In this document: one piece after another, positions 47,301 through 58,216 of the stretch | Position numbering within the stretch: the stretch's first letter is position 1 | How the letters are laid out: every line of letters begins with the position of its first letter | NCBI GenBank assembly: GCA_032358165.1 | Contig: JAALGY010000035.1 | Coordinates: 186,001-250,000 of the forward strand | Source: Diplosphaera chodatii | Taxonomy: Eukaryota; Chlorophyta; Trebouxiophyceae; Prasiolales; Stichococcaceae | Length of the DNA stretch: 64,000 nt | Direction of reading: 5' to 3' | Notes under the pieces: generated by a model | Seen by the model: only the letters and a program-made list of their open reading frames with translations | What the model was told of the DNA's origin: nothing | Databases searched by the model: none | Translations under genes and position numbers: made by a program

Positions 47301-50141
47301 CACAGACATGCGTGAGGAGGCAGCACCGCAACATCCATATGGACAACGTTCAGCTGCAGCTGGATAATTACATGCCGCAGGTACCATGCCTATTGCAGAT
47401 GCTGCGCCATCCGCCCCTGCAGATGAAGTGGCAGCCGGGGCAGCTGCATTGGCGGCGGACCCTGCGCAGCAGGCCGCAGCATCGAAGGCAGTTCCAGCAG
47501 CAGCGCCGCCTGACAAGCAGGCCGCTCGAGGAGAGAGGCAGTGGTTTGAGGTGAGCAGATCCACTGATGGTGACCTATATCAAGCTAAGCATTCACTACT
47601 TGCAAATTCACTTGCATGCAACCGCTACACAGGAGACGCCCGCAGCGGCTCTCAGCGACAGCTGCCTGCCGGGCAGCAAGCCGACCAGCAGGCGGTCATC
47701 GCCTGAGCCGTCTGCCGCTGATGCGCCACCGACTGCCAAGGCCAGCGGCAACGGCCACAGGAGGCCCGAGCGACGCCGCAAGGCGAAAACTCCATCGCCT
47801 GCTGCCGACCCCGACCAGCCAGTGCAGCCAGCACACGGTGCCCAGCCCTCAAGCAGTGGCAAGAAAGCAAAAGCTGCTGCCAAAGGCGTGGGCAGCAAGA
47901 GGGGTTCTTCTGCCAAAAAGCAGCAGCTGCCGATTGGCAGGCCCGCCACCCGCAGCTCACCAGCTGGCAGCCCCGCGCCTCCTGCGACTGGTGCACACAA
48001 GGTCACACGCGGTCGCACATCCAGACGCGGTGCTGCCACCGACACAGTGGGCACACACGCAGCACCCAGCTCCTCTGGGCGCAAGCGCAAGGCGGGCAGC
48101 GCTGAGCAGCCAGCAGTCGAGGCCGCCGTCGAAGTGCCGGCAGGGCCTTCAGGCAGCACAGGCAAGCGAGCAAGGGCCGCGCAAGTTGCAAGGGACAGCA
48201 GCCCAGCTGCGCCGGCGGGCCAGCCACAGACCAGCGCTTTGTCCCCGGCTGGCCCTCAGGACGACAAGCCTGCCACTGCAGCCCAGCGCAAGCAGCAGCG
48301 CAGGACGACCCCCACAGAGCAAGAGCCTGCTGTAGCCGCTCCACCAGGCGCAACCCGCAAGCGGGCTCGTGCTGTCGGCCATCCGAAGGATGTGTCGTCA
48401 TCGCCGGCAGGAGCACAGCCAGCTGCTGGAGAGCCTGCAGCACCCGCCGCCAAGAAGCAGAAGACTGCTGGCAAGAAGGCTGCTGATGTGTTGCCAGCAG
48501 ATGCTTCGGCCGCGACGCCCGCCTCCAGCAAAGCTGCAGCCGCCGAACAGGCCAGGAGCTCTGCCAAGCGGACTCGCAGTGGCTCCAAGCCGCCCAAAAG
48601 CAAGCTGGGTGTGTCTCCCAGCCAGCAGGAACCAAAGGTCAGCTCAGCCAAGGGTGGCGGCAAGGTGGCGAAAGGTGCTGCTGCACGCCGCGCCACAGCA
48701 GCGGGCGCCTCAGACGCTGCGGGGTCACCTGCGGACGCCGTCAAGGCCGGCCGGCGGCGAGCAGCTGACAGCCAGGTGAGACTCTGCTGATTAATACAGC
48801 ACTGTCTGAAGATGCACTGAGTCAGCATGGTGCATTGGCACCCTGTGTGACATCTGCTTGCATCTGTCGCAGGTCACTGTGCGGTTTTCTAAGAACGTGG
48901 GCGAGGTTAGTGCCGGCACATCTTCCACGTGTACAAGTAGTCGCAGCACTGTTTTCAGCTCACAGGTTGCTGCATGCTTGGAGGCTCTGCATGGCAGAAG
49001 TGACGCCGCCATTCTGTGCTGTGTAGGTACTGAAGAAGGAGGCGACGCAGAAGGTGGTGCGCCTCGGTGGCAGCGTCACAGAAGAAGACCAGGGCTTCAC
49101 GCACTTCGTGTGCCTGTCCAAGCGCAGCGGCGGATCTGGCTTCCAGAAGAGCTTTGCTGCCTTGTGGGCGCTTGCCAAGGGTACACCGATTCAGCTGCCA
49201 CCACCATGTCGACTTGAGCTTGTGGGGCATTCGCAAGCGCATCTGCGTGACTGCACGAACCTGCCTCCAAGCACTGTGCATCCTGCAGGGGTGCCAATTG
49301 TCACCGAGATGTGGGTGGATGCGAGCGTTGCGGCCAGCGGCTTTGTTGCGCCAACAGCTCCTGGCAGCACAGTCCTGCTGACAGACAAAGCAGGTGTGGC
49401 TGAGCATCGTGTGGTAGCGTGTTAGGTTGGAGCAACAGCTGTTGCCTGCAGATGCTTCCCCTACAAACGACTATCGCCAGTTGCCCACCAGCTAGCAGCT
49501 GCTCATAAAATGACATGCAGCCGAGAAGGAGCACGCGTTCGATCTGGCGGTGGCATACCAGCGTGCGCAGCAGAAGCCGCTGCTGGCAGACCTGCATGGG
49601 CAGCCCATTCCAGTATTCCTAACACCAGGTTACGCGCTGTCTGCACAGACAGCTGTTGCAGCACACACTGCATGCAGCCATGATGACCTTGCGGTGAATG
49701 ACCTACCGCATTCACCTGACATAGTGTCACTGCCCGGACATGCAGGCCTGCTGAAGGCCGAAAAAGACAAAGGCAAAGGGCTGAAGGATCTCATCACCGC
49801 TGCGGGCGGCAGCATTGCTGCTGCACTGTCAAAGGATTTCAATGGCCGTGGCGGAATCGCCCTGGGGGATGAGCACAAGGTGCTCTTCAGACTTGGCTGC
49901 TTGCCATTTTGTGCGCTCCGCCCTAGTCATCCCCGCTGTACGGTGATAGCCAGCTTCACTACCAAAACCGGGCTGTGCGTGAGTGTGCGCATCTGGGAAG
50001 CAGGTGGCAGATGAGAAGCGGTGGGCCAAGGCAAAGGCTTCGGCTGCACGGGGCATGCCCCTCTTCGGCCGCAGCAAGCTGGTCACCGCCGTCATGCGGC
50101 AGGAGCTTGACCGTAGCACTGACGTGCTCTGCACGCTGTGA
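44394..50141 (+). CDS. FHA + tandem BRCT protein, MDC1-like
   Basis: Architecture matches DNA-damage mediators of the MDC1 type: N-terminal FHA (phospho-Thr binding), long disordered middle, C-terminal BRCT pair (phospho-Ser binding). The FHA domain is split over exons: NVIGRESDVD (about 44650, the G-R of the binding loop), SITSKHAIICEH (S-x-x-H, about 44765), FVEDMRSRNKTFVI and PPGGRYSVRSGDTLKFGDVL (about 45060). The middle (about 45300-48780) has a Gln/Ala/Pro-rich part with a CAG-encoded Gln run at 46540-46560, then a 350-residue Ala/Lys/Ser/Pro-rich part with repeated basic clusters (GRKRKAGS, GKRARAAQ, RKRARAVG, AKKQKTAGKK, AKRTRSGSK). BRCT1: VLKKEATQKVVRLGGSVTEE, FTHFVCLSKR, FQKSFAALWALAKG, VPIVTEMWVDASVAASGFV. 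BRCT2: HAFDLAVAYQRAQQ, DLITAAGGSIAAALSK, and the end QELDRSTDVLCTL. Plant BRCT proteins with MDC1-like roles exist; direct orthology is not shown here. Confidence 0.8.
45682..45703. repeat. TGCA microsatellite in an intron
   Basis: A GCATGCATGCATGCATGC run of about four to five TGCA units lies in the intron upstream of the Ala/Gln-rich exon of the FHA/BRCT gene. It is self-complementary. Confidence 0.85.
46540..46561. repeat. CAG repeat coding a poly-Gln run
   Basis: Seven consecutive CAG/GCA-phase triplets, read as Gln in the coding frame of the FHA/BRCT gene and followed by further Gln/Met/Pro-rich residues. It lies in the predicted disordered middle of the protein. Confidence 0.85.
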
Positions 50142-50739
50142 TGATCCACCAGACCGTTTTGTTTCCTTTCAGTGCTGTTCGCTTGTGGTTTCGCCGCTGT
50201 TGCATCATGTGGATGCTTGATATTTGCCGGGATTCTTGCAGTTTGAGCGCTTGGTCCACGGTCGTGTGCAAGTACTGAGATATGTGACAAAATAGGTGAA
50301 GGCTGTCCGCCAGCTTCGGGAACTTGGTGAACCTGTCGCATCTTGCAATGACAGCCTGGCGCCCTCACCTGCTCAACCAGACTTTGCAAATCCATACATA
50401 TGTCGGCAGCTTGCATGCATGCGTGCGTAGTAAGGCACGTCTTCTTCTGCAAGTGGTCCTCCTGTCTAGCTACTGGCCCTCCTACACAGGCCGTGTACAT
50501 CCTACTAGGCAGACAATGTGGCCGCCGTGATCAGAGTCAGGCACTCCAACGCTTACGCAAGCGTTGCATTCGTCACCGTCATGCTAGCCACGCACACTCC
50601 TGTTATTTCGTACAATGCGCTGTGAGTTTATAAGGCAGCTGCATGATCTTCGTGAGAGTACTGTGTCATGGCCGTGTGCGCCATCTGATTGGTTGTGCTA
50701 CTTTTGTTCTATCCACACAACGACAACTCTGATACGACA
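50142..50739. other. Intergenic between two plus-strand genes
   Basis: About 600 bp holding the 3' UTR of the FHA/BRCT gene and the promoter of the next. Long open frames here are on the reverse strand and have no recognisable content. Confidence 0.4.
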
Positions 50740-52277
50740 ATGCGTTGTGTGCTCAGGAGACGTGCTCGAACGACAATTGAGGACTTTGTGAAATCCTACT
50801 TTCCGTATCATGGGCTGACAACAGAGGCGCGCTGCTGACCGATACAAGTGCGCTTGCCGGCAGCAGATCCAGTGCATCCTACCTGGTCAATACTCGCGCA
50901 GGACTTTCTCACGGACTACTGGGACATACTGGTATTCGTGGAAGGGGCGATCTATCAGCTGGATGAGGACAACGAGGAGCTGACAGCACAGCAGACCAAT
51001 TGCACGGCGTCGGCCTCACATCCAGGTGGATCATCGTCTGCACATGTGTACAGACCGCACAGATCCGATGCGAATGACATTCACTCGGATGAAGGGGATG
51101 TTGGACGCCTTGCTGCTTGCTTGCAGATGATCGGGAGCGGGGCTGGAACACTCTGCTCGCAGTGCTGCATGGCCAATCGCTGTTGGACCAAAGGGTGCAA
51201 AGCGAGCTTGACCAGGTGCCGCAGCACGCCTGAGCCAATGCTGTATGTATGTCTAAATACAAACCCTAAGCAACGATGTATGTTTGTTAATACCAAACCT
51301 GGGGTGTAGCAGTTGTGCTGCCTGTCGTGCTGAGTTTGCAAGCTGCCGCTGCAGGGCAAAGCTTACTGGCAATCCGAGCGTAACATCTGCGCACTGCTGG
51401 TCGACCAGTCAAGCAGTGCCATGCTGCCGTTGGAAGACGCGCACACAGCCAGCATGGCCAAGAGTTTTGACTACAGGGTGAATGTTTCAGCATGTCAAGG
51501 CAGACCGATGCATGCTGCAATGGGGCGGCTCCGACACCTTTACACTGTTGTCTGGGGCGTTTCACCGAACATGCGCGCTTGGGCTGATGCTTCGGCTGCA
51601 TGCTGCAGGTGCTCAACTTGATCCTTTTCCAGTTGAGGAAGCAGCCATATGACGAGGCACAGCTCGCTTTCCTTGCAGTTGACGAGCAACTGGTCGACAT
51701 TGGAGATGACCTATGTGAGTGCTCCAGCCACGTCCAATGGCTGCCAACGTCCCGCAACAAGCTAGCACCATTCAACAGCGTGGCGAGACGACCGCATCCC
51801 TGCTGTCTGCTGTGCAGACGATTACGAGGATGATGTGCTCAGAAATTCCTTCAACATCTTCCGAGGTATCTACACCCCTGCTGCACAGTCAAACCTGAAT
51901 GGCCAGATCCAATTATGATGGTAAAAGCATCCTGCCTTGTGGGTATATGCAGCGTATACCCGCATCTTCGCCCGAGATGCTCAGATGCAACTAGTTGCAC
52001 GCATCTCTCAGCTGGAGCGGCAACACGAGACACTGCTGGCAGCGCTGCCAACAGCGTTTCAACACCAGTTTCGTGCCCGCCACAAGCAGGCAGCCGCTGA
52101 ACCGGGTCAGAACTATTCCCTTCCTGTGTACCAGCTGCCACCTTGCTGCAGACACATGAGCAGCAAAAGAAGATTTGCTTTATTCACGTGTGCACAGGTG
52201 CCGAGAAGTGGGTCTTTCCGGACCCAATCCTTGACGAGGCAGCATATCGTGCAGAGCATGGGGACGAGGTGGCATGA
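50740..52277 (+). CDS. Conserved green-lineage protein of unknown function
   Basis: I do not recognise a named family, but the coding segments look strongly conserved and read like a soluble all-helical protein. In order: TIEDFVKSYFPYHGLTTEA (about 50768-50826); LVFVEGAIYQLDEDNEE (about 50930-50980); GWNTLLAVLHGQSLLDQRVQ (about 51140-51200); GKAYWQSERNICALLVDQSS (from 51355); VLNLILFQLRKQPYDEAQLA then FLAVDEQLVDIGDDL (51608-51712); YDYEDDVLRNSFNIF; AYTRIFARDAQMQLVARISQ then LERQHETLLAALPTAFQHQF (51958-52070); and the C terminus GAEKWVFPDPILDEAAYRAE ending HGDEVA. The Asp/Glu-rich DIGDDLYDYEDDV stretch could be a metal or partner site (inference). Oddity: an in-frame TGA at 50836 separates the first two conserved segments. 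No signal peptide or membrane segment. Confidence 0.6.
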
Positions 52278-52465
52278 CCAACTTTGCATATCATGTGGAT
52301 CGTGTGCTTGCACCACTCACTGGGACGCAGTCTCTGGAGATGGTGAGCAGTTGCAAGTAGACGAGTCTGAATCATGCCTGTACGCTGTCCTATACCGTAT
52401 GATACACTAGATACATCACCTGGCTGACATGACAATAAGCTGCTTGCAGGTGAGGCATTGCAGGC

Positions 52466-54235
52466 CTAATTGGTGTGCTCCCCTTGCTGCGCTGCCAGCT
52501 GCACGGCAAGGTCATACACCGCCTTCTTTGCCACTCCGCACTCCGCCGCCGCCAGCTTGGCCGCCGATGAGGCAGATGCGCCAGCATGCAGCAAACGCTC
52601 CACAGTGGCACGAAGCTCTGCCTCATCAGGTGGCTTGTGGCTGGCAGGGCTGGGACCTCCAATCAGCAGCGTGATCTCACCCTGATCATGGATTTAGAGC
52701 AGCTTCAGCAAGATGATCTGCAAGGAGGACGTGAATGTGCTCATATGCATGTACAGACGGTACAGATGAGCGCCCGTCCAGTCGTGACCTGCCTTGGCGG
52801 GTGTGCTGCTGTAGTGCTGGGCTGCCTCTGCCAATGACGTGCGGTAAAACTCCTCGTTGACCTGGATGTACAAGAGTGCACAACACTCAACATCAGAAAC
52901 CTTCATTGGATGGCACTGTCTGCAACAACCATGGGCAGTGTGGCGCCACACTGCGCACACCTTCGTCAGCTCCCGTGCGATGACACAGCTGCGGTCAGCG
53001 CCAAGCTCCTCGGCTGCATCGCTGAGGACGGCTGCCAGCGCGTGCGGCGGCACATAGAAGATCAGCGTCGCCACCTCCTCTGCATGGCGTAGCTGCCCCT
53101 TGTCGGGCGTCTTGCGCTATACCGTGTGACTGACAAACAAGACGGATTGGCACTGAGGTGGCTTGCGGTGACCCACCTGCGAGCTGCTGCAACCGCTTCC
53201 GCCTCGCGCCGGACTTTGGCGGCAGGAAGCCCAGGAACCGAAAGTCGTCCGCTGGCAACCCTGATGCCACCACCGCTGCAAGTGCTGCCGAGGCGCCAGG
53301 CAGCGGGATGATTCGGTATCCCGCCGTGATCGCGGCGCTGATGATGCGGCTGCCAGGGTCGCTGATGGCAGGGGTTCCTGCATGCAACCGCCGGTCATTG
53401 CTCCGCCTGATGAGGGTGCGGAAGAAAGAAAGCTGCACCTGAGAGTGCTGCTTTCAGCCAACCTGCATCGGAGACGAGTGCCAACGATGCTCCCATCTCA
53501 AGCTGTTCCAGAACCTGCACAATGTATGGCAGCGCCGTCATGGGTCCAATCACTGGTCTTCGCAGCATGACTGACAGGCCCTGCTGAATGGCAGGCTGAA
53601 GAAGTCGCACCTGCCCGATGCGGCTGTGCTCATTGTGTTCGTGCAGGCTGAGAAGCGGCGTGCGGATGCCGTAGTGCACCAGCAGCTTGCGCGTGTGGCG
53701 CGTGTCCTCGGCCAGCACCGTGGACGCCTGCTGCAGCACCCTGATGGCGCGGAGTGTGATGTCCTCCAAGTTGCCTGCATGCATGTTGCAGCATGGTGCA
53801 CGGTATGCAAGATCTAGAGACACGGTGCGGCACCTTATGTCCATGCATCCCGTCATGGTCGAGGGGTCGCATGTTGCGCAGCTCACCGATTGGTGTCGGC
53901 ACGATGTGCAGCCCAGCGTCTACTGTCTGGGTGCTGCAGTCTGCCAGTCGTGGGCCCAGCTGAGCAAATGTGGCTGATGAACTCCCGTGTGTCTCAGGTG
54001 CACTGCCGCCGCCGTGACACGCCCGAGTGGCCCTCGCACCCCGCACTTGCGCCGCCGGAAAGGGTGTGCAGCGGCGTGTGCCTGTGGCACAGAGTACCCT
54101 GACGAAGCTCGGTGCACCTGGCTTCAGCGCCGTGCGGACGACAGTCAACATCAACGCCACCCGGCTGTCTTGGCAGCGCACGGAACATGCAAGTGTCACA
54201 TGGTACAGCTGCCAGCTGCCAGAAGCACATGACAT
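52466..54235 (-). CDS. rsmI: RsmI-type 16S rRNA (cytidine-2'-O)-methyltransferase, probably plastid
   Basis: RsmI methylates the 2'-O of C1402 in bacterial 16S rRNA using SAM; here the substrate would be organellar, most likely plastid, 16S rRNA. The tetrapyrrole-methylase-like fold is clear: GLHIVPTPIG (about 53905), spliced to LEDITLRAIRVLQQAS and TVLAEDTRHTRKLLVHYGI (about 53720-53660), the signature AEDTRHTRKLL; LSLHEHNE; LALVSDAG then TPAISDPGSRIISAAITAGY; IIPLPGASAALAAVVASGLP; FRFLGFLPPKSGARRKRL; TLIFYVPPHALAAVLSDAAE; RSCVIARELTKVNEEFYRTS; GEITLLIGG; and a C-terminal helical extension with AKLAAAECGVAKKAVYDLAV ending QQGEHTN. The start at 54235 keeps one open frame into the core and gives a Ser/Arg/Ala-rich, acid-poor leader of about 110 residues, consistent with a transit peptide; an internal Met near 54154 is an alternative. 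Confidence 0.92.
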
Positions 54236-54597
54236 GCATGCAGGGCACGCACGTGCGGGACGGGGCTGTCAGCTTGTGACCACTCCGCCGACGTAAACAC
54301 TATCGTCCCAGGAGTCCCAAAATACTTTGCATATGCATCCGGGTTGAATCATCTCGGCAGCTGATCGTGCAGCGGAGCGAGCGGTCATTTGATCATCATC
54401 AGTTGGATCGCCATGCCCTGGACCGCCAATTGGGCAACAGCCTGACGGCACATGGTAACTGCAACCTCGTATGACATTCGCACTGAGTAGCATTGGGGTG
54501 TGTAAACCACCAGATTGGTCATGGCCCGCGAACCATTGACCGGGATGCCCTATGCACCTCCTTGGCTCGCAGGGGACCCAGCAGCGCGATCGGGCAA
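54236..54597. promoter_or_regulatory. Divergent promoter region, RsmI (-) / NAGS (+)
   Basis: About 360 bp between two divergent genes for plastid-type proteins. An ATG at 54521 lies in a different frame that stops after 26 codons; the frame feeding NAGS has its first ATG at 54598. Confidence 0.4.
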
Positions 54598-57500
54598 ATG
54601 ACGTGTCGTCTGATGCATGACACTTTTCGTGCACCTGGCGTGGGCACGGCGGGTAATCCTGCTCCGAGAGCAGGGGCTCATCGGAAGCTGGCCCCACCAG
54701 CAGCGCCGCTGGTCTGCGCCTCGGCACGCCAGTCCACCGCAACCCCGGACAGCCTGAGCCAGCGCAGCGGGGGGAGCCACCCCATCCGCGAACCGCCCGG
54801 CAACCCGCTGACGCAGGCGCAGCACATACTCCAGCGCCGGCAGGGCTCAAATGGCAATGGCAGCGGCGGCGGCGGCCTCCGGAACAGCAGCGGCAGCCCA
54901 ACCCCAGGGGTGCAGCCCGACGGCAGCCAGCTGCTGGTGCCGGGGCTGGCCAACCTCGACGAGTTCGTCAGCCACCTGCGCAATGCGTCGCCCTACATCG
55001 AGGGCCACCGCGGCTGCACCTTCGTGATCGTCATCCCGGGCGAGGTGCGCCACTACTTATTATTAGCCTGCCGCGCTGCTCACTGGACTCTCAACATACA
55101 ACGAGGGCCACTGCGGCTGCACTTCTGTGATCGTGATCCCGGGCGAGGTGCGCCACTGCTTGGTGGCCTGCCGCGCTGCTCGTTGCACTAGCGTCAGCCG
55201 CGCCGCCAGGAAGCAGACGCAGTCCTTAGCCGTGTGACGGCGTGTGCAGGTGCTGGAGCGCAAGCACCTGCTGAACCTCCTGCTGGAGGACATCTCCCTG
55301 CTGCACGGTATGCTGCTGCCAGGGGATTGCCCCAAGTAGGTCTGCTCATGCAGCAGCCTCCGTCGCTGCAATCTGAAGCTGACGACCTCAAATCGACGGC
55401 GTTCAATTCACAAACCCTACTGCCATCTGTACGTTTCTTGGTCTGAAGCACTGCAATCAGAGCCCTGACGTCGTGGCCCCGCCCCCGCGCAGTGCTGGGC
55501 GTGAAGCTGGTGGTGGTGCTGGGCGCGAAGGAGGGCATCGACCGCACGGTGCGCGCCGCGGGGGGGGAGGTGCGGTACGTGGGCGGCCAGCGCGTCACGG
55601 ACCACGCCACCATGCAGGCCGCCGTGCAGGCCGCCGGCACCGCGCGCATGCAGTTCGAGGCCCGCCTCAGCAGGGTGGGCGGCGCATGACAGGAGCTCAT
55701 GACGGCACGCATGTGGTGGCGAGGCCGGCGCAGAGCGGGCTGCACGTGCTGCCTGCTGCATCAACATGCGAGTCACGCTGCCGGTGCAGCAGCGCGGGTG
55801 CGCTGGCTGCAGGGGCCGGCGGTGCCCATGGTGCGGCGGCACCTGAACGGCAGCGCGGCGCGCTTCGGGCCGCAGGTGCAGACGGTGAGCGGCAACTACG
55901 TCGCCGCCAAGCGCAAGGGGGTGGTGAACGGCGTGGACCTGGGGTACACCGGCATGGTGCGCCGTTGCCGCAGCGCGGGTGTGCTTAGCAGGGGCGACTC
56001 GTAGTCCAGCTGCGGATGCGGGAGGCTGCCCCAGGTGTCACATCGCATCCCGATGTGCGCCCTTCGGGTTGCAGGTGCGCTCCATCGAGGTGGACTCGGT
56101 GGACCGCCAGCTGAACGCTGGGTACATGGTGCTGCTGAGCAACCTGGGGTACTCGGCTTCAGGTGTGCCTGCTTATGTCTATGCCTATCAGCCACTGCGG
56201 CTGTCCATGTCGTGTTGTATCACCTGCAACACACCAGACCGATCTCCAGCGCTGACTGTCGTGCTACCTCCGGCTGGCTACCACAGGGGAGGTGCTTAAC
56301 TGCGACATCTGGACGGTAGCTGCGAGGGCTGCGGTGGACTTGCAGGCTGACAAGGTCATCTGCATGACGCTGCCCGACTTCCAGGTCCGACACGCATGCC
56401 TCTGAGCCTGTTGAAAGCATGGCATGCCAGAGTATCGCAGAGACCATGCACTCAGTGGCAGACACACACGCGAACATAAATCATGGTCGCGTGATCGATC
56501 TCTTCTCTGGCTGCATCCAGGTGGACATGGGACTCGCCTCATGGACGCCGCTGCCCGAGGCGCAGCGCATGCTGAACAGCCTTGCAGCGTCCCGCCGACC
56601 AGCAGGCAAGGGCTGCTGCTTACATGAGCAGAGTGCCACTTGTCAAGCTACAGTCTTTCCGGTCAGGAGCAGCTGACGCCGGTTGCTGCTGATTACCAGA
56701 GGCAGCGGCGGCCGGGCCGCAGCCGGGCGACGCGGCGGGACTCTCAGAGCGGGGCGAGGACCTGGACTTCGACTACTGGCAGGCGCTGCAGCTGCCCATG
56801 GCGCTGTGCACCGCCTGCGCCGCCTGCGGGGCCGGGGTGCGGCCGTGCACCCTGCTGATGAGCGGCACCCACCGCCGTGTGATGTCAGCACCGCTGCTCT
56901 GCGCATCGCCAGGCTCATGCAGATGCTGCTGTCTTGCTGGGCACAGCTCAGGCGAAACGAGCGGCCATATGACTGTTGCAGGTGCGGCGGGCGCACCTGG
57001 TGGACGCCTCGGTGGATGGCGGCCTGCTGCTGGAGCTGTACAGCCGGGAGGGCGCCCCCAACGCCGCCATGATCTCCTCCGACTTCTACCAGGTGGCGAC
57101 GTGCCCCAGCACTGCCCTGGAACTGTGAAGGCTGACCTTGACTCTACTCTTAGCAAATGGATTGATGACGGTTGCAAATGCTGGACACGAGGCTGTCCAG
57201 TGACATCAAGCATTGGATGGTCCAAAGCTCGGTTGGGGCTTCGATATCAGGGCATGCGGAAGGCGACGCGTGACGACCTGCCGGGCATTGCGGAGCTGCT
57301 GGCCCCCCTGGAGCAGAAGGGCATCCTGAAGCCCCGCTCCCGCGAGCAGCTCAAGGCGGAGCTGCCCCACTACACCGTCATCGACCTGGAGGTGCCCCCG
57401 GCAGCCCACTGGTCTCACGTTCTGGCCTCTGTACAGGGAGCAGACCAGCTACTCCGGTTGTACCTGCACCACCTTGTTGCACAAATCACATTTCATAAGA

Positions 57501-58216
57501 GTTTGCGCACTGACGGTGGCTGGCAGCTCAATGTATGCAGGGGCAGTTACTGGGGTGCGCACTGCTAGCGCCGCTGAACACAGCGCCCGACGGCGCCCGC
57601 TGCGCCGAGATCGCCGCCTTCTGCGTGGCGCCAGAGTTCCGCGGCACCGGCCGCGGCGACACCCTGCTCGAGTACCTGGGTGCGTGTGCTCTATGGGGGT
57701 GCTCGTACAGAGCGTTTGAATACTTATCAGAGCTCGTGCGCTGCTTGATATTGCTGGTGATCACATCCAAGAAGCCTTGCCTATGTTCTGAATTGCAAAT
57801 GCAACTCATGGTGACTCTAACCCCATCTGTATGGACGACTGCAGAGCGCGAGGCAGTGGCAACAGGCACGCAGCGCCTGCTGCTGCTCACCACACGGACA
57901 GCGGACTGGTTCGAGCAGCGTGGGTTCCAGCTTGAGGGCGCCGCGCACCTCAGCGACCTGCTGCCCGATGCGCGACGCGCACAGGTATGGCCTATGGCGG
58001 ACAAGCTATGGAGAGATATGTGGATACCATGTGCCACTTGGCAATGTTCGTGAATCCTTGATCACGTGGATGCCGCAGCATTGTATGAGGGCCTGCAAGA
58101 GGCTGTGCTTCAGCACTCGCTCATAAGGATGTTTCGTGCATTTGCAGATCGACCCAGCCAGGAACTCGAAGTTGTTTATCAAGCAGCTCGCCACTGAGCC
58201 CTTGGCCACAGCCTGA
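54598..58216 (+). CDS. NAGS: N-acetylglutamate synthase, probably plastid
   Basis: NAGS acetylates glutamate with acetyl-CoA, the first step of arginine synthesis, in plant plastids. An N-terminal leader rich in Ala, Arg, Ser and Pro is followed by the amino-acid-kinase fold: FVSHLRNASPYIEGHRGCTF and VIVIPGEVLERKHLLNLLLE (54960-55280), KLVVVLGAKEGIDRTVRAAG, YVGGQRVTDHATMQAAVQAA, MVRRHLNGSAARFGP, GNYVAAKRKGVVNGVDLGYT (55890-55950), RSIEVDSVDRQLNAGYMVLL, SNLGYSASGEVLNCDIWTVA. The C-terminal GNAT domain begins GMRKATRDDLPGIAELLAPL (about 57252), has YTVIDLEGQLLGCALLAPL and EIAAFCVAPEFRGTGRGDTL, the latter holding the acetyl-CoA P-loop (R-G-T-G-R-G), then LLLLTTRTADWFEQRGF and the end KQLATEPLATA. 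In plants this fold lost kinase activity and binds arginine. The first core exon carries a local duplication of its 3' part at 55098-55188. Confidence 0.93.
54995..55188. repeat. About 90-bp tandem duplication of an exon end and donor site in NAGS
   Basis: Copy 1 (54995 to about 55085) and copy 2 (55098 to about 55188) share CGAGGGCCAC, CCCGGGCGAGGTGCGCCACT and CCTGCCGCGCTGCTC in the same order, with a period of about 103 bp. Copy 1 is the end of the exon encoding YIEGHRGCTFVIVIPGE plus its donor; copy 2 would encode YNEGHCGCTSVIVIPGE. Confidence 0.92.

Noticed and set aside
47608..48828. Long minus-strand and alternative plus frames over the basic repeat region
   Set aside because: GC-rich Ala/Lys/Ser/Pro coding sequence leaves all frames open; only the frame joined to the FHA and BRCT domains is consistent.
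49829..50500. A 223-codon minus-strand frame downstream of the FHA/BRCT gene
   Set aside because: It overlaps the last BRCT exons in antisense and has no recognisable segment or consistent composition.
51256..51274. AAACCCTAA motif, also near 34311 and 55401
   Set aside because: Single telomere-like units are expected by chance; only 28801-28821 has consecutive heptamers.
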